A stretch of 64,000 nucleotides of DNA from JAGQKC01 sp965223675 (lineage in GTDB: Bacteria > Nitrospirota > Nitrospiria > Nitrospirales > UBA8639): NCBI GenBank assembly GCA_965223675.1, contig OZ245013.1:2418001-2482000 (forward strand). The letters are read 5' to 3'. This document shows, piece after piece, positions 42,102-52,314 of the stretch. Under the pieces are notes generated by a model. It ran no database searches and had not been told where the DNA came from. It saw only the letters and a list, made by a program, of their open reading frames with translations. Every line of letters begins with the position of its first letter. Position 1 is the first letter of the stretch. Both the position numbers and the translations under genes were made by a program.

Positions 42102-45100
42102 ATGATCCAAGATGTCATGAAAAAGGTTAACTCCCGAATTATTCTTATGACGATTGCGGCTTGTTGCCTCTTTTCCTCGTACGGCATTGCCGCTACGTCT
42201 GAGCGAGTGACGTCCCACCCTGCACTCGACTATTTCCCTTCGCCTTCACAAGATGGTCGATTTTTAGCCTTTGTCTCTGATCGAACAGGGAATCCGGATA
42301 TTTGGCTCAAGTCATTAGCCGCAGGAGCGGTCTCTTTACCTCGACAACTCACGACACATCCGGCAGTCGACCAAGATCCTGCGCTGAATGCCGATGGCAG
42401 CCAATTACTTTACATTTCGCACAAAACCGATCCTAGGGGTGATGTCTATTTACTGGACCTTATCACTGGGAAAGATATCCAACTCACTGATCTCCAAAGT
42501 GAGGACACTTCACCACGATGGGCACCAACCGGGGACGCATTTTTTTATCTTAAACAAGACCTCTCCAGCGGACGACGAAACCTCTATCGTCGAACCTTGA
42601 GGCAAAAAGAAGAAACAGAAATTGCCACAGACATATCATCCTTCACCATCAACAGAGACGGTGCCATTGCATATTCCCAACAAGGAAATCTCTACCTCTA
42701 CGATCCAAGTGCTCCGGATTCTCGTAGACTGTTCCCCAACAATAGCGTTTTAGACCTCTGGCCCTTCTTTACAAACCACGAGGCAAACCAATCACCAAGC
42801 AGTCAGTTTATTTTCTTCACCCGCTATGAAGAAGACACCAACAAGGACGGCATTATTAACACTGAAGATGAATCATCCATTTGGTTATATCTGTGGGATC
42901 CATCAGCACAGAAAGTGAATGCAGAGTACCGCGTTACACCGACGCATCAGTTTCATCTTTATCCCACGGCAGCACAAGAAGATTTGTATTACTCAGACTT
43001 GAAAAAAGGGGATATTTTTCGGATCAACATCAAAAAATTTTTCCAAGACTACAGCAATTTTCCAATGGCGAAGAATCTAGCCACGAGATACATGGATACC
43101 AATCAAGTTCATGCAGGTCTCCTGGTCTTCACAAACATCTCAAAGAACCTCAACTCTCACCTTCCTCTCCCCGAACGTGCCAATTTTGATTTTTCTTACG
43201 TTGAATACCTAATGGAAGCTAAGAAACATGCGTTGGCTCAACAAGTCCTCACTCCCTATACCGAATTGAAAGGGAAACTTGGGGCCCTGGCAAAAATCCA
43301 TTCGGTCGTTTTAGACACGCATCAACAAGCGGAGAACGTCAGCACTAATGATCTTAAACATTTGGTCAGCAATGCCTCCGACACGATCATGACGATTGGA
43401 AAGACCTTTCAAGAGGACGACCAGGTCTATGGGCTAGCCCTCATTGAAGCTGGTCGCCTGCATCTTCTTGCCCAAGACTCACTCACAGCACTTGACTATC
43501 TGACCCAGGCCAATGACTTGCAAGACAACGACATTCGGGCAAAAGCGCTGTTTACTAGAGCCACAGTCTATAGAACATTAGGAGATGAATCGAGTCTTCT
43601 CAAAGTCTTCATTGATGTGATCACCCTCTTAGGTGAAGAGAGTTCATGGGGCCGTCGAGCAATCACTCAAGCTATTGCCGTCTCTCAACAGGGTTCAACA
43701 GTCGAGGAACAAGTCGCATCGCTTCAACGACTGATTGCTGACCATCCACAATTCCTGATGCTTTCTGTTTCGACTCGCCTACAAATGGCTAAACTCTATG
43801 AGGAGGAGGGAGAGCAGCTCAAAGCCATTCGTACGCTTGACCATATCCTGACGAAACCACCACCTTTTCAAGAATTGGTTGAGCGCGCATACCGGCAGAA
43901 AGCAGAAATTCTCTCCGCTTCTGAACGTTATCAAGAAGCTGCCCATACCTATGCCGCACTGGCAAAATTCAGTGGAGAGAACGACGCAGAGCTTTCCAAA
44001 GTCAAGAGATTGATGGTATTGCAGTTAGTCAGAAAGGCTCAGAAAGACCACTCGATTGGGGAAACACGAATTGCGGCTAAATCTTTTAAGCAAATACTCG
44101 AAGAACACCCATATACTGTCGAGGCTCACCGTGGCTACATCAGCACAAAAGTGATGCTCAAAGAAGTCGCGGCTGTCCAAGGATATTACACACGACTCGT
44201 CAAGGAGCAACCCACGAACCCCGTCTATCTTTATAGCAAGGGATTGGCGCTCTCTTATTCTCATCCACCCGATATTCCCACCATTATTCAACTCATCCAA
44301 CAAGCCATTCACATCAATCCAAGTGTCTCTTATTTCCATCAGACCTTAGGATGGGCGTACGAGCAACAAGAACGAATGAGCGGAGAATCCCGTGGACTCG
44401 AACAGGCTGAACAAGCATATCGCATCGCCTTAGAACTCAATGATGAATTCCAATTTCCTGATGTCGAATCCTACTTACTCCTGAATCTCGGCAACACCTA
44501 TCTCGCACTTAGTAATTTTCGTGAAGCCTTTCATCACTATCAACAACGAGAAAAGCAATATTCACCAGCCGGCAGTGCGGTCACGGAACTTTTGTACAGA
44601 AAAAACTACGGGGAAGCCTGCTTTAAAACTGGCAGGAGTGAAGAATCCATCGAGCAATATCGCATAGCCTTGAAACATGTTCCCGACGACAAGTTGACCT
44701 TAAAGGCTGAATTATTAGAACGGATCGGACTTTCTCAACAGGATCTCGGCCATTACTCTGAAGCTGTTGAATCATTTTCTCAAGCTATGGAAATGAACCT
44801 ACAACTCGGCAACCAGAAAAACTTGGCGCTGCTTCAACGTAATATAGGCGTCAATCTTTACAACCTGAGTGAGTCGGAGAATCACACCGATCGTCAGGCT
44901 CTCAAACAAGCTCTTAAAAGCTACTTTGCCAGCTTAGAAAAGATTCAGCAGTTCGGAGTGAAGGAACAAGAAACAAGCACCGGCCTGTTCAATCTCGATG
45001 TCGCCCTTGACGAAGGAGGATCTCAGGCTGCGCAGGGATTTGATCTTGATGGCGAAGAAAAACTGATGTTTAGCTATATTGCCGGTACCTACGAAAAACT

Positions 45101-48100
45101 CTCAGAACCCGGACCGGCAAGAGAGTATTATCTGAAAAAACTCACGCTCATTTCGGAAAATTCTGCTCAAGACAATGTTAGTCATTTAACTGAAAAAGCA
45201 GTCGTTTTAAACCGCATTGGCATCCTTTCCTATAAACTCGGACTATCCACCGAAGCCTTACTCTACCTACGACAGTCTCTTAATCACACTCAGACTCTTC
45301 ACCTGCGATACGGTACGGGTGTAAATTTATACAATATTTCTCGCTTGCTGACAGATCAAGTGCTCAAAGGAGCGCCTTTAGATTGGGCAATCCTTGAGAT
45401 GCTCGTCACGAGTTTGGATGCTCACATTTCCAGTGGGGCCAAACAGCGTTCAACATTTTACACACTCACCAACACAGCATTTTTGCTTTCCACGTTGTCA
45501 AGCCATCCGTTGCGGGGCTCGCCAACTTCAAAGCTCGAAGATCACATTGCCGATCTACACACGTTCTATCGGTTCAAAACACGGCCCTGGTCGTATTATG
45601 TCAAAGCCCAAGAGCTCCTGAAAGAAGCAAGCATCTTCCCACGTGATGATGTCAAACCAATGTTGGTTGCACTCAAACTCAATATGCTCGAACTGGCTCG
45701 CGGGTCCCAGAAACAAGAAATCTACACAAAATTACAGGAAGATCTACTGGAGTTAGTTGAGGAACAGCACACACCAAATGGATGGATCTGGCATTTAGTC
45801 CAAGCCGAAGAAACAAACAATCAATTAAAAAAGAAAGTCTTGTTAAAGAAGGCGTTAGATTCGCTCATGAGCTTTCCCCCCCAAGTTTCCATTTCTGGAA
45901 ATACTCAAGCCACTCTTTCATCACTTGACCGCCTATCCAAACTATCTGTCGATTTTTTTGTCGATGAAAAGGACTACGATCAAGCATTTACCATTGCTGA
46001 ACGAGTGAATATGCGAAAAATGGCGATCGCTCTGAATAAGGAGTTAGGAGAAACTTTTTCGTTATCTAGGATTGGAGAATACGAAACAGAACTTCAGTCG
46101 CTATTCATTGACCTTCAAGATACACTGACCCAGAGTAATCCGTTGGATATTGAAGAGCTGTTAGCGCAAGTAGAAGAACTGTATTTTGGTCTGTATGAAG
46201 AACACCCCTCTGCGGCTTCATACTTCTGGCAATATCCTCTTGAGTCAGAAACACTTTCAACCGTGTTATCCCCGGAACACGCATATCTGAAAGTTATAGC
46301 CGGAGAGAAGAGTCTCCACGGATTCCTTCACGACGGAACAACGGTGCAATACATCCCAATACTAAGCAAGAATGGTCCATCCCATCTACAACAGATAGTC
46401 GACCAGCTTCCCAACGAAGTCCAAATAGCCTATCTCTCTATACCTGAAGACTTCTTCGGCTTTGGAGCAAATTTTTCCCATACTGAGACTCCCATTACGC
46501 GAGTGACAAGTGTTTACGATATTCTCAATAGCTACCATCAACGCAGTCTTTTTTACACAAACATCGCAGCGACAGGACAGCTCAATCTCGGCACGAGTAT
46601 CACAGACGGTGACGTCCCCCTTTCGACATTTCACCTGACCGGCGAACCGAAGCAGGACGATCCCGCTATTCAAGCCGCTCACATCTTCATCGCAACCACG
46701 GGCCTGGAAGGGTTTTCTTTTGAACTCAAGAAGGAATTTCACGTTCGTGAAACTTTACACCTTCGCGATATGGTCGGCTATCATCGTCATACGGTCATGA
46801 TCCTGAACCCTGCGCCTCATTCCATGGATGACCAGAAGGTGCTGATTTCAGGGCTCATACGTGCGGGATTTCCACACGTGATCATAAACCAGGGCACATA
46901 CGATCAAAAAATCGCTGAGCAATTTACGACTTTATACCTGACCTATCTTGCAGATCTTCCACCAAACGAAGCCGTTGCAGCGGCATCTGCAGATCTCTTT
47001 GGTGAAGATGCCACACGGCATCAGTTTGTCTTGTATGGCTATGCGGGGATGGATGAAGAACAGAAAGCTCAATTTGCATCTACAATTTATACAGCAGAGC
47101 TTGACAGTGCGGTCACCCTGTACAAAGAAGGAAATTACCAAGAGTCCTTGCCGCATATCGAAAACGCCTTATCAGTGATCACGTATGCTGATAAAACCAA
47201 TGACTTTCATGAACTGACTCAACTAGCTGTTGATGCCTCATTTAAAGTTGGAGCCTATGACCAATCAGTCTTTCATCAAGAAAAACTCTTACACTCTTTA
47301 GGCGAGGACGCGCCAGTCAATGAGCGATCAGAAGTGCTCTACCGCCTGGGCATTCTCTATTCCAGACTTGAACGATTTGACCTCGCCATTCAACACCTCG
47401 AACGTGCCATTGCTCTCTGGACTGAAGCTGAAGAACTCGATCGATTGGCAGAGGGTATAGCTACACTTGGGGTTGTTCGGGAAAACATGGGGTCCTACTC
47501 CGAAGCGTTGAAAGACTTTTCCCGATCATTCGAAGTGTATCAAGAAATCGGCGAAATTGGCGACGTGGCCACCCAATATCGTCGGATCGGACGAATCTAT
47601 TATCTCCGGCTCGGTCGGTATGAAAAAGCGCGGGAAAATTTTGTTGCAGCACTCACTACCTATCGTGAACTCGACAATCAATATGGGGAGGCTGAGACCC
47701 TTTTCGAAATTGGACTAACCTATGAAAAGATGGGTCTGTTTGAAGAAGCTGATCGGCACTATCAACAAGGGAAACAGTTAGCAACGGCGTTACATGATCC
47801 GTTTCCACTTAGCACAGCCCACCTTTATATCGCGAACACTGCCTGGTTCAAAGGTCAGTACCAAACTGCATTTCAAAACTTGTCCCAAGCCGAAAAGTTG
47901 GCGCAAACCGCTCAAGATCCACAGCTCACGATCATGGTTAAAAATACTAGAGGCCTCATTTATTGGACATTGAATGACCTAGACAAAGCCCTCACTCATC
48001 TGAAAGAAGCTGTGAGACTTGCTGAAGAAGCCGATATTCAAACAGAACTCGCATCCTCACTCAACAACTTAGGATTAATCTATCGCCAACAACAGGATTA

Positions 48101-49904
48101 TGTCGCTTCCCTCGAATATTTTGAAAAAGCCAAGGACATTGATGTGGCACTGAACAGTCAATGGGGATTGGGGTATGACTACCGGAATATCGGAATGTCT
48201 CTCTTGAAACTCCGAAAGTTGCAGGAGGCAGAGGTCAACTTCATCAAGGCAGAGGAAACAAGCGCTGCGATCAACAATATTACCAATTGGGTAAAAGCCT
48301 TACTTGAGCTTGGTAATGTGAATCGAGACCTTGGCAAGTCTGGCAAGGCCATGGAGTACTACCAGAAGACGTATGAATTATCGAAAGACTATGGGATTCA
48401 GGAAGTGGAATGGCGTGCGGCAGAAGGAATAGCTCGCCTCTTACGACAGAACACAAACATTCAGGAAGCGTTCGAATGGTATGCCAAAGCGGTAGACATC
48501 GTCGAAGGAATGCGCGCCTCTCTTAAAATTGATGAATTGCGAAATAGCTTTCAATCCAACAAAGTCGATTTATACCGTGAAACGATCACGCTCTTGGTCG
48601 AATTAGGTCGTCCGAAAGATGCCTTTAACTACTTAGAACGTTCTCGATCGCGCAGCTTCATCGACCTCCTGGGCAATCAGAAACTGACACTCAGGAACAC
48701 GGCTGATGAGACCACCCTTGCTCATATCTCTGATTTGTCTCTACGTGTAGGAGCTTTGAAGACTGAAATCGGTTCGTATGAAACTCCTCCTGAGACCCTT
48801 CTCGAACAATATCGAGAAACCAAAGCACGACATGATGAAGCCGTACTAGAACTCAAGCAACGCAATCCCGAACTCAGTAGCTTTGTTTCAGTTGACCCGT
48901 TAACCCAAACTACAGTTGAACAGCTATTGGAACCTGGAGTCGGCATCCTTTCGTACATGCTCACGAAAGAAAAAGGGTTTGTTTGGGTACTTCAGCATAC
49001 AGGTACCACATTTCATGAAATTCCAGTTGATGAGACGACCATGGTTGATGTCGTCACGAGATATCGTCAGGCGGTCCAACACCTCGAACCAGTCGATGAA
49101 GAATTGAAACAACTCTATAGACTTTTAATTCAACCTGTACGAACAGAGTTGACTGGATTAAATTACCTCGGAATCATCCCCGATGGTCCCTTACATTTCC
49201 TTTCGTTCGCCGCCTTACAAGACAGCGAAAGTTATCTCGTTGATCAATTCCCCATCTTTTACTCACCGTCAGCATCCGTCTTGAAATTTACTTTTGCCAA
49301 ACGACGATCAGACAAAGCCACGAAGGTTCTGGCCGTGGGTAATCCAGACCTCGGAAATTACAACTATGACCTCCCTCTTGCAGAACTTGAGGCGAAGAGT
49401 ATCCGTTGGAATTATCCCAATATGGACATATTGACCGGCCGAAAAGCCACCAAAGAATGGTTTGTTAACAATATTTCGAACTACGGCATCATTCATCTTG
49501 CAGCACATGGCGAGTTCGATGAATTGAATCCATTATTTTCTTCGTTGTGGTTGGCCTCTGAACAATCAGACAATCGCCGGCTCACCGTAAGCGAGGTCTT
49601 CGGCTTAGAAATCAATGCAGACCTCGTCACTTTGAGCGCGTGCCAGACAGGATTAGGCAAACTTGAGGCCGGAGAGCTGATAGGACTGAATCGAGCTTTC
49701 ATTTATGCTGGCACTCATGCATTAGTGTCTGCACTTTGGCGGGTAGATGACCTCTCAACGTCCGTCATGATGAAGCATTTTTACCGAAACTATGTCACAC
49801 TCGATAAAGCGAAAAGCTTGCGGCGAGCTCAACTCATCGTGAAAAAAGACTTTCCACACCCATCATATTGGGCTGGGTTTAGTTTAGTCGGCGATTACCA
49901 ATGA
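42102..49904 (+). CDS. Giant exported propeller-TPR-CHAT protease (2600 aa)
   Basis: Residues 1-30 are a signal peptide (RIILMTIAACCLFSSYGIAA), so the protein acts outside the cytoplasm. Residues 32-310 are TolB/PD40-like propeller repeats (SPSQDGRFLAFVSDRTGNPDIW), with a dockerin-like DTNKDGIINTED near 250. TPR repeats fill about 360-1300. Residues 1300-1650 resemble a CHAT domain but carry Thr1533 and Pro1570 where the catalytic His and Cys should be. A second TPR array (1663-2180) leads to an intact C-terminal CHAT domain (2280-2600) with HLAAHGEF (His2469) and LSACQTGLG (Cys2514), the caspase-like dyad. CHAT proteases are usually cytoplasmic; an exported one beside lipid-bridge and metalloprotease genes is unusual. 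Substrate and trigger unknown. Confidence 0.9.
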   Translation: MIQDVMKKVNSRIILMTIAACCLFSSYGIAATSERVTSHPALDYFPSPSQDGRFLAFVSDRTGNPDIWLKSLAAGAVSLPRQLTTHPAVDQDPALNADGSQLLYISHKTDPRGDVYLLDLITGKDIQLTDLQSEDTSPRWAPTGDAFFYLKQDLSSGRRNLYRRTLRQKEETEIATDISSFTINRDGAIAYSQQGNLYLYDPSAPDSRRLFPNNSVLDLWPFFTNHEANQSPSSQFIFFTRYEEDTNKDGIINTEDESSIWLYLWDPSAQKVNAEYRVTPTHQFHLYPTAAQEDLYYSDLKKGDIFRINIKKFFQDYSNFPMAKNLATRYMDTNQVHAGLLVFTNISKNLNSHLPLPERANFDFSYVEYLMEAKKHALAQQVLTPYTELKGKLGALAKIHSVVLDTHQQAENVSTNDLKHLVSNASDTIMTIGKTFQEDDQVYGLALIEAGRLHLLAQDSLTALDYLTQANDLQDNDIRAKALFTRATVYRTLGDESSLLKVFIDVITLLGEESSWGRRAITQAIAVSQQGSTVEEQVASLQRLIADHPQFLMLSVSTRLQMAKLYEEEGEQLKAIRTLDHILTKPPPFQELVERAYRQKAEILSASERYQEAAHTYAALAKFSGENDAELSKVKRLMVLQLVRKAQKDHSIGETRIAAKSFKQILEEHPYTVEAHRGYISTKVMLKEVAAVQGYYTRLVKEQPTNPVYLYSKGLALSYSHPPDIPTIIQLIQQAIHINPSVSYFHQTLGWAYEQQERMSGESRGLEQAEQAYRIALELNDEFQFPDVESYLLLNLGNTYLALSNFREAFHHYQQREKQYSPAGSAVTELLYRKNYGEACFKTGRSEESIEQYRIALKHVPDDKLTLKAELLERIGLSQQDLGHYSEAVESFSQAMEMNLQLGNQKNLALLQRNIGVNLYNLSESENHTDRQALKQALKSYFASLEKIQQFGVKEQETSTGLFNLDVALDEGGSQAAQGFDLDGEEKLMFSYIAGTYEKLSEPGPAREYYLKKLTLISENSAQDNVSHLTEKAVVLNRIGILSYKLGLSTEALLYLRQSLNHTQTLHLRYGTGVNLYNISRLLTDQVLKGAPLDWAILEMLVTSLDAHISSGAKQRSTFYTLTNTAFLLSTLSSHPLRGSPTSKLEDHIADLHTFYRFKTRPWSYYVKAQELLKEASIFPRDDVKPMLVALKLNMLELARGSQKQEIYTKLQEDLLELVEEQHTPNGWIWHLVQAEETNNQLKKKVLLKKALDSLMSFPPQVSISGNTQATLSSLDRLSKLSVDFFVDEKDYDQAFTIAERVNMRKMAIALNKELGETFSLSRIGEYETELQSLFIDLQDTLTQSNPLDIEELLAQVEELYFGLYEEHPSAASYFWQYPLESETLSTVLSPEHAYLKVIAGEKSLHGFLHDGTTVQYIPILSKNGPSHLQQIVDQLPNEVQIAYLSIPEDFFGFGANFSHTETPITRVTSVYDILNSYHQRSLFYTNIAATGQLNLGTSITDGDVPLSTFHLTGEPKQDDPAIQAAHIFIATTGLEGFSFELKKEFHVRETLHLRDMVGYHRHTVMILNPAPHSMDDQKVLISGLIRAGFPHVIINQGTYDQKIAEQFTTLYLTYLADLPPNEAVAAASADLFGEDATRHQFVLYGYAGMDEEQKAQFASTIYTAELDSAVTLYKEGNYQESLPHIENALSVITYADKTNDFHELTQLAVDASFKVGAYDQSVFHQEKLLHSLGEDAPVNERSEVLYRLGILYSRLERFDLAIQHLERAIALWTEAEELDRLAEGIATLGVVRENMGSYSEALKDFSRSFEVYQEIGEIGDVATQYRRIGRIYYLRLGRYEKARENFVAALTTYRELDNQYGEAETLFEIGLTYEKMGLFEEADRHYQQGKQLATALHDPFPLSTAHLYIANTAWFKGQYQTAFQNLSQAEKLAQTAQDPQLTIMVKNTRGLIYWTLNDLDKALTHLKEAVRLAEEADIQTELASSLNNLGLIYRQQQDYVASLEYFEKAKDIDVALNSQWGLGYDYRNIGMSLLKLRKLQEAEVNFIKAEETSAAINNITNWVKALLELGNVNRDLGKSGKAMEYYQKTYELSKDYGIQEVEWRAAEGIARLLRQNTNIQEAFEWYAKAVDIVEGMRASLKIDELRNSFQSNKVDLYRETITLLVELGRPKDAFNYLERSRSRSFIDLLGNQKLTLRNTADETTLAHISDLSLRVGALKTEIGSYETPPETLLEQYRETKARHDEAVLELKQRNPELSSFVSVDPLTQTTVEQLLEPGVGILSYMLTKEKGFVWVLQHTGTTFHEIPVDETTMVDVVTRYRQAVQHLEPVDEELKQLYRLLIQPVRTELTGLNYLGIIPDGPLHFLSFAALQDSESYLVDQFPIFYSPSASVLKFTFAKRRSDKATKVLAVGNPDLGNYNYDLPLAELEAKSIRWNYPNMDILTGRKATKEWFVNNISNYGIIHLAAHGEFDELNPLFSSLWLASEQSDNRRLTVSEVFGLEINADLVTLSACQTGLGKLEAGELIGLNRAFIYAGTHALVSALWRVDDLSTSVMMKHFYRNYVTLDKAKSLRRAQLIVKKDFPHPSYWAGFSLVGDYQ

Positions 49905-49945
49905 TGGAAATGTTGAAAAGGTCCACCAGCGGCATTTTCTAAGAC

Positions 49946-49967
49946 CGTTGCTCGTGAATCGTATCTC
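49946..49967. repeat. Dispersed 22-base repeat, copy 2
   Basis: CGTTGCTCGTGAATCGTAT followed by CTC matches 23601-23623 with one mismatch. It lies about 40 bases after the CHAT gene stop, again in an intergenic setting. Confidence 0.5.
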
Positions 49968-50029
49968 GTATTTCGTTAGGATAAAGAAAGTCGTTCACAA
50001 GATCCGAGCGACGAACGACATTTCACGAA

Positions 50030-50190
50030 TTCGGTCTTGCTGGATTGGTTCGCATCTCCTTATGCCGTTTAGGATCTGTCGACTCCGGGAAAATAGTCCA
50101 GCCATGAACATATGTCACATGAAGTTTATGAGCCAAGTCTTTTTGAACATCCCCTCCCACAAAACCAACTTTAATAGAAAGATGTATGGA
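50030..50190 (-). pseudogene. Possible thioredoxin-fold fragment
   Basis: The reverse strand reads KVGFVGGDVQKDLAHKLHV, then TYVHGWTIFPES, then DPKRHKEM. This resembles the second half of a thioredoxin-like domain (VDVxKDxxLAxKYxVTYVPTWxxFD...xRHxG) with the cis-Pro position altered. There is no start, no CxxC half and no continuation. It would be a relic within the 362-base gap between the CHAT and SH3 genes. Weak but specific resemblance. Confidence 0.35.
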
Positions 50191-50266
50191 CGGTTGGAGT
50201 GAAACATCTAACAATCTCACGACCAAAATCATAGGGTCTTCTAATAATACCTACTGCGAGGGCATG

Positions 50267-50785
50267 ATGAGGCATTTCATTCGAATTGGGTTGATGGTCG
50301 CACTGCTATTGAGTTTTTCAAGCGAGTCCGTCATGGCGGAAACCATGTATGCCAAGAAGGATCAAGTCAAAGTCACGAAAAAAAAATCTCCCACTTCATC
50401 AGTAATTTCCACCCTAAGCCTGGGTGAGAAGGTCGACGTCCTGAAAAAGGAAAAACGCCAGTATCAAGTCAAACTGGAGAATGGGAAAACCGGATGGGTA
50501 TTTAAATTTAAACTGTCCGAGACCAAGCCCCAAGCGAGACAACGAGGAAGCAGTGGCTTATCAGGATTAACCGGCAGGAATGTCGTCGTTGCAAAAGAAT
50601 CGCGAGCGGGAGGCAGTATTCGAGGCCTCAAGGAAAGCACTGAAACTTATGCAGAGCGGAAACATATCAGCCCAGTCCATCAACGCTCGGTTGATAAAAT
50701 GGAAGCATTTCAATTATCCGACGAAGAACTTTCACAGTTCCAGTACGAAGGTAATATTGGGGCATATGCGGGAGGTGAAGAATGA
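50267..50785 (+). CDS. Exported bacterial SH3-domain protein
   Basis: A signal peptide (MRHFIRIGLMVALLLSFSSESVMA) is followed by an SH3_3-type domain of about 60 residues: KDQVKVTKKKSPTSSVISTLSLGEKVDVLKKE and YQVKLENGKTGWVFKFKL. The final 90 residues are polar, with many Ser/Arg. ATG 50267 is best spaced from GAGGG; ATG 50264 is an alternative. Its stop overlaps the M48 protease start (ATGA), so the two are made together and may interact at the cell wall. Confidence 0.85.
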   Translation: MRHFIRIGLMVALLLSFSSESVMAETMYAKKDQVKVTKKKSPTSSVISTLSLGEKVDVLKKEKRQYQVKLENGKTGWVFKFKLSETKPQARQRGSSGLSGLTGRNVVVAKESRAGGSIRGLKESTETYAERKHISPVHQRSVDKMEAFQLSDEELSQFQYEGNIGAYAGGEE

Positions 50786-51744
50786 ACAGAGCCAACAAGT
50801 GTTTCGGCATCGTGGCATTGAGCCTGTTTGGACTCTTGAGTGTTCATAACGCCTCCGGTGGGTTCTTAGACGATTTACTCAAATCGCCCGGCCAAGGTCA
50901 GCAAGACAAGGCAACACCTCAAGAAGAAGGAGACGGCAAACCCAAAGGCCTTCTTGACGGTTTGCTCGACATCGTTCCAGGTAAGAAAAAAAGCAAAGAT
51001 CTCATTAAGAAGGGGCTGGGAGTCGTCCAAGCCCTACAACCGATCGGTGAGGAAGAAGAAGTCACCATCGGTCAAGCCGTGGCGGTAGAAGCATTTAGCC
51101 GATTTGGTGGAGAATATGACGATGCCTCTCTCACTCGATACGTTACCCTTATCGGACAAACTATTGCAGAAACGTCTGACCGACCGAATCTCCAATATCA
51201 TTTCGCAATTCTCAACAGCCAAGAGCAGAATGCCTTTGCCACACCTGGCGGGTACATCTTTATCACAATAGGCTTCCTCAAGGCGTTGAAAAACGAAGCT
51301 GAACTAGCAGGCGTCCTCGCGCATGAGATTGCACATGTGACACAAAAACATATGCTCGAAACCATTCGCCGTGGGGCCTTACTGTCCAACGTGTCAGAGC
51401 TCACGCTTTCGGCACTGAAAAAAGATCCACAGCTGTTCTCAAATGTCATCGATGAGATCACGGACAAACTGTTTACGAAAGGGATGGACAAAGACAAAGA
51501 ATATGAAGCTGACGCATTCGGAATTGACTTTGCGTACCGAGCAGGCTACCACCCAGATGGATTACAAAACTACCTAAAGACGTTGCAATCTCAAGAAGGT
51601 CAAGCCCAATCTCGCTTCTTCACGACTCACCCATCGACCGAAACTCGAATCAGTAAGCTTAAAATGCTTAGAGAAGATTTTGCCGATGGCTATTCATTTC
51701 CTTTGCTCACCAAACGATTTCGACAGATGATGAAGATGGGATGA
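50782..51744 (+). CDS. M48-family (BepA-like) metalloprotease
   Basis: A signal peptide (ends near NASGG) and a 70-residue linker lead to an M48 peptidase domain: FAILNSQEQNAFATPGGYIFITIGFLKAL, the zinc motif HEIAHVTQKH near residue 190, and the third ligand in EYEADAFGIDFAYRAGY near 240. THPSTETRISKL follows, typical of BepA/YfgC. No long TPR tail, so it is shorter than E. coli BepA. Envelope quality control is the likely role. It is coupled to the SH3 gene and downstream of the CHAT protease. Confidence 0.92.
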   Translation: MNRANKCFGIVALSLFGLLSVHNASGGFLDDLLKSPGQGQQDKATPQEEGDGKPKGLLDGLLDIVPGKKKSKDLIKKGLGVVQALQPIGEEEEVTIGQAVAVEAFSRFGGEYDDASLTRYVTLIGQTIAETSDRPNLQYHFAILNSQEQNAFATPGGYIFITIGFLKALKNEAELAGVLAHEIAHVTQKHMLETIRRGALLSNVSELTLSALKKDPQLFSNVIDEITDKLFTKGMDKDKEYEADAFGIDFAYRAGYHPDGLQNYLKTLQSQEGQAQSRFFTTHPSTETRISKLKMLREDFADGYSFPLLTKRFRQMMKMG

Positions 51745-52314
51745 GTGTAGTGTCGAGGCACAATACTGAAAGCTAATTCTTTAGCTTATGTGCAATAGTC
51801 GGAATCTGCCCGACGACAGACAATATCAGATGTTCCACAAAGCGGACGTTCGTGAGCTTGGTAGGCGACCATTCCAAATCGACCCAAAGCAGACATTATG
51901 ATGATGCCGTGTAGCTCAAAGCGGTCATTCCTTTCACTTGAACCTCGGTCGATATTTGACAACTTCCATTTTTATGGTTTTCTGCCTTCTGATTGCTTTC
52001 TCAGCAGACTTTTCCTGCTTGCCACTGCAATCCCCAAAGTCCGTCTTGACAAATTAGGCGTAAGCTTTTCGATAGTTCCCGATATGAGAAAAGAGCCAAA
52101 AACTCATGAAAAAATGAAAACTATTTTCACTAATGTGGGGCACGACCTTCTGAGCACTCTTTTGTGACTTCTAGGAAACGAGAATGTTCCCTTTTTCTTT
52201 TTTGATAAGACATTAGACTCAGCTTCATCAGAGGTTGTGTATTCTCTCACTCGTTGAACCTATAGGAACTGTTGAACATTGGTGATGCTGAGTTAATCCT
52301 AATAGGAGAAAGTT
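51745..52314. other. Gap upstream of the astacin gene
   Basis: 570 bases. A frame of 89 codons at 51898-52167 has no ribosome site and reads as low-complexity noise. The stretch near 51825-51925 has phrases such as AAGCGGACGTTCGTGAGC and AAGCGGTCATTCCTTTC that look like degenerate intergenic filler seen in other genomes. AGGAG before 52315 serves the next gene. Confidence 0.5.

Noticed and set aside
51898..52167. 89-codon ORF before the astacin gene
   Set aside because: No ribosome site, no domain, uneven composition.
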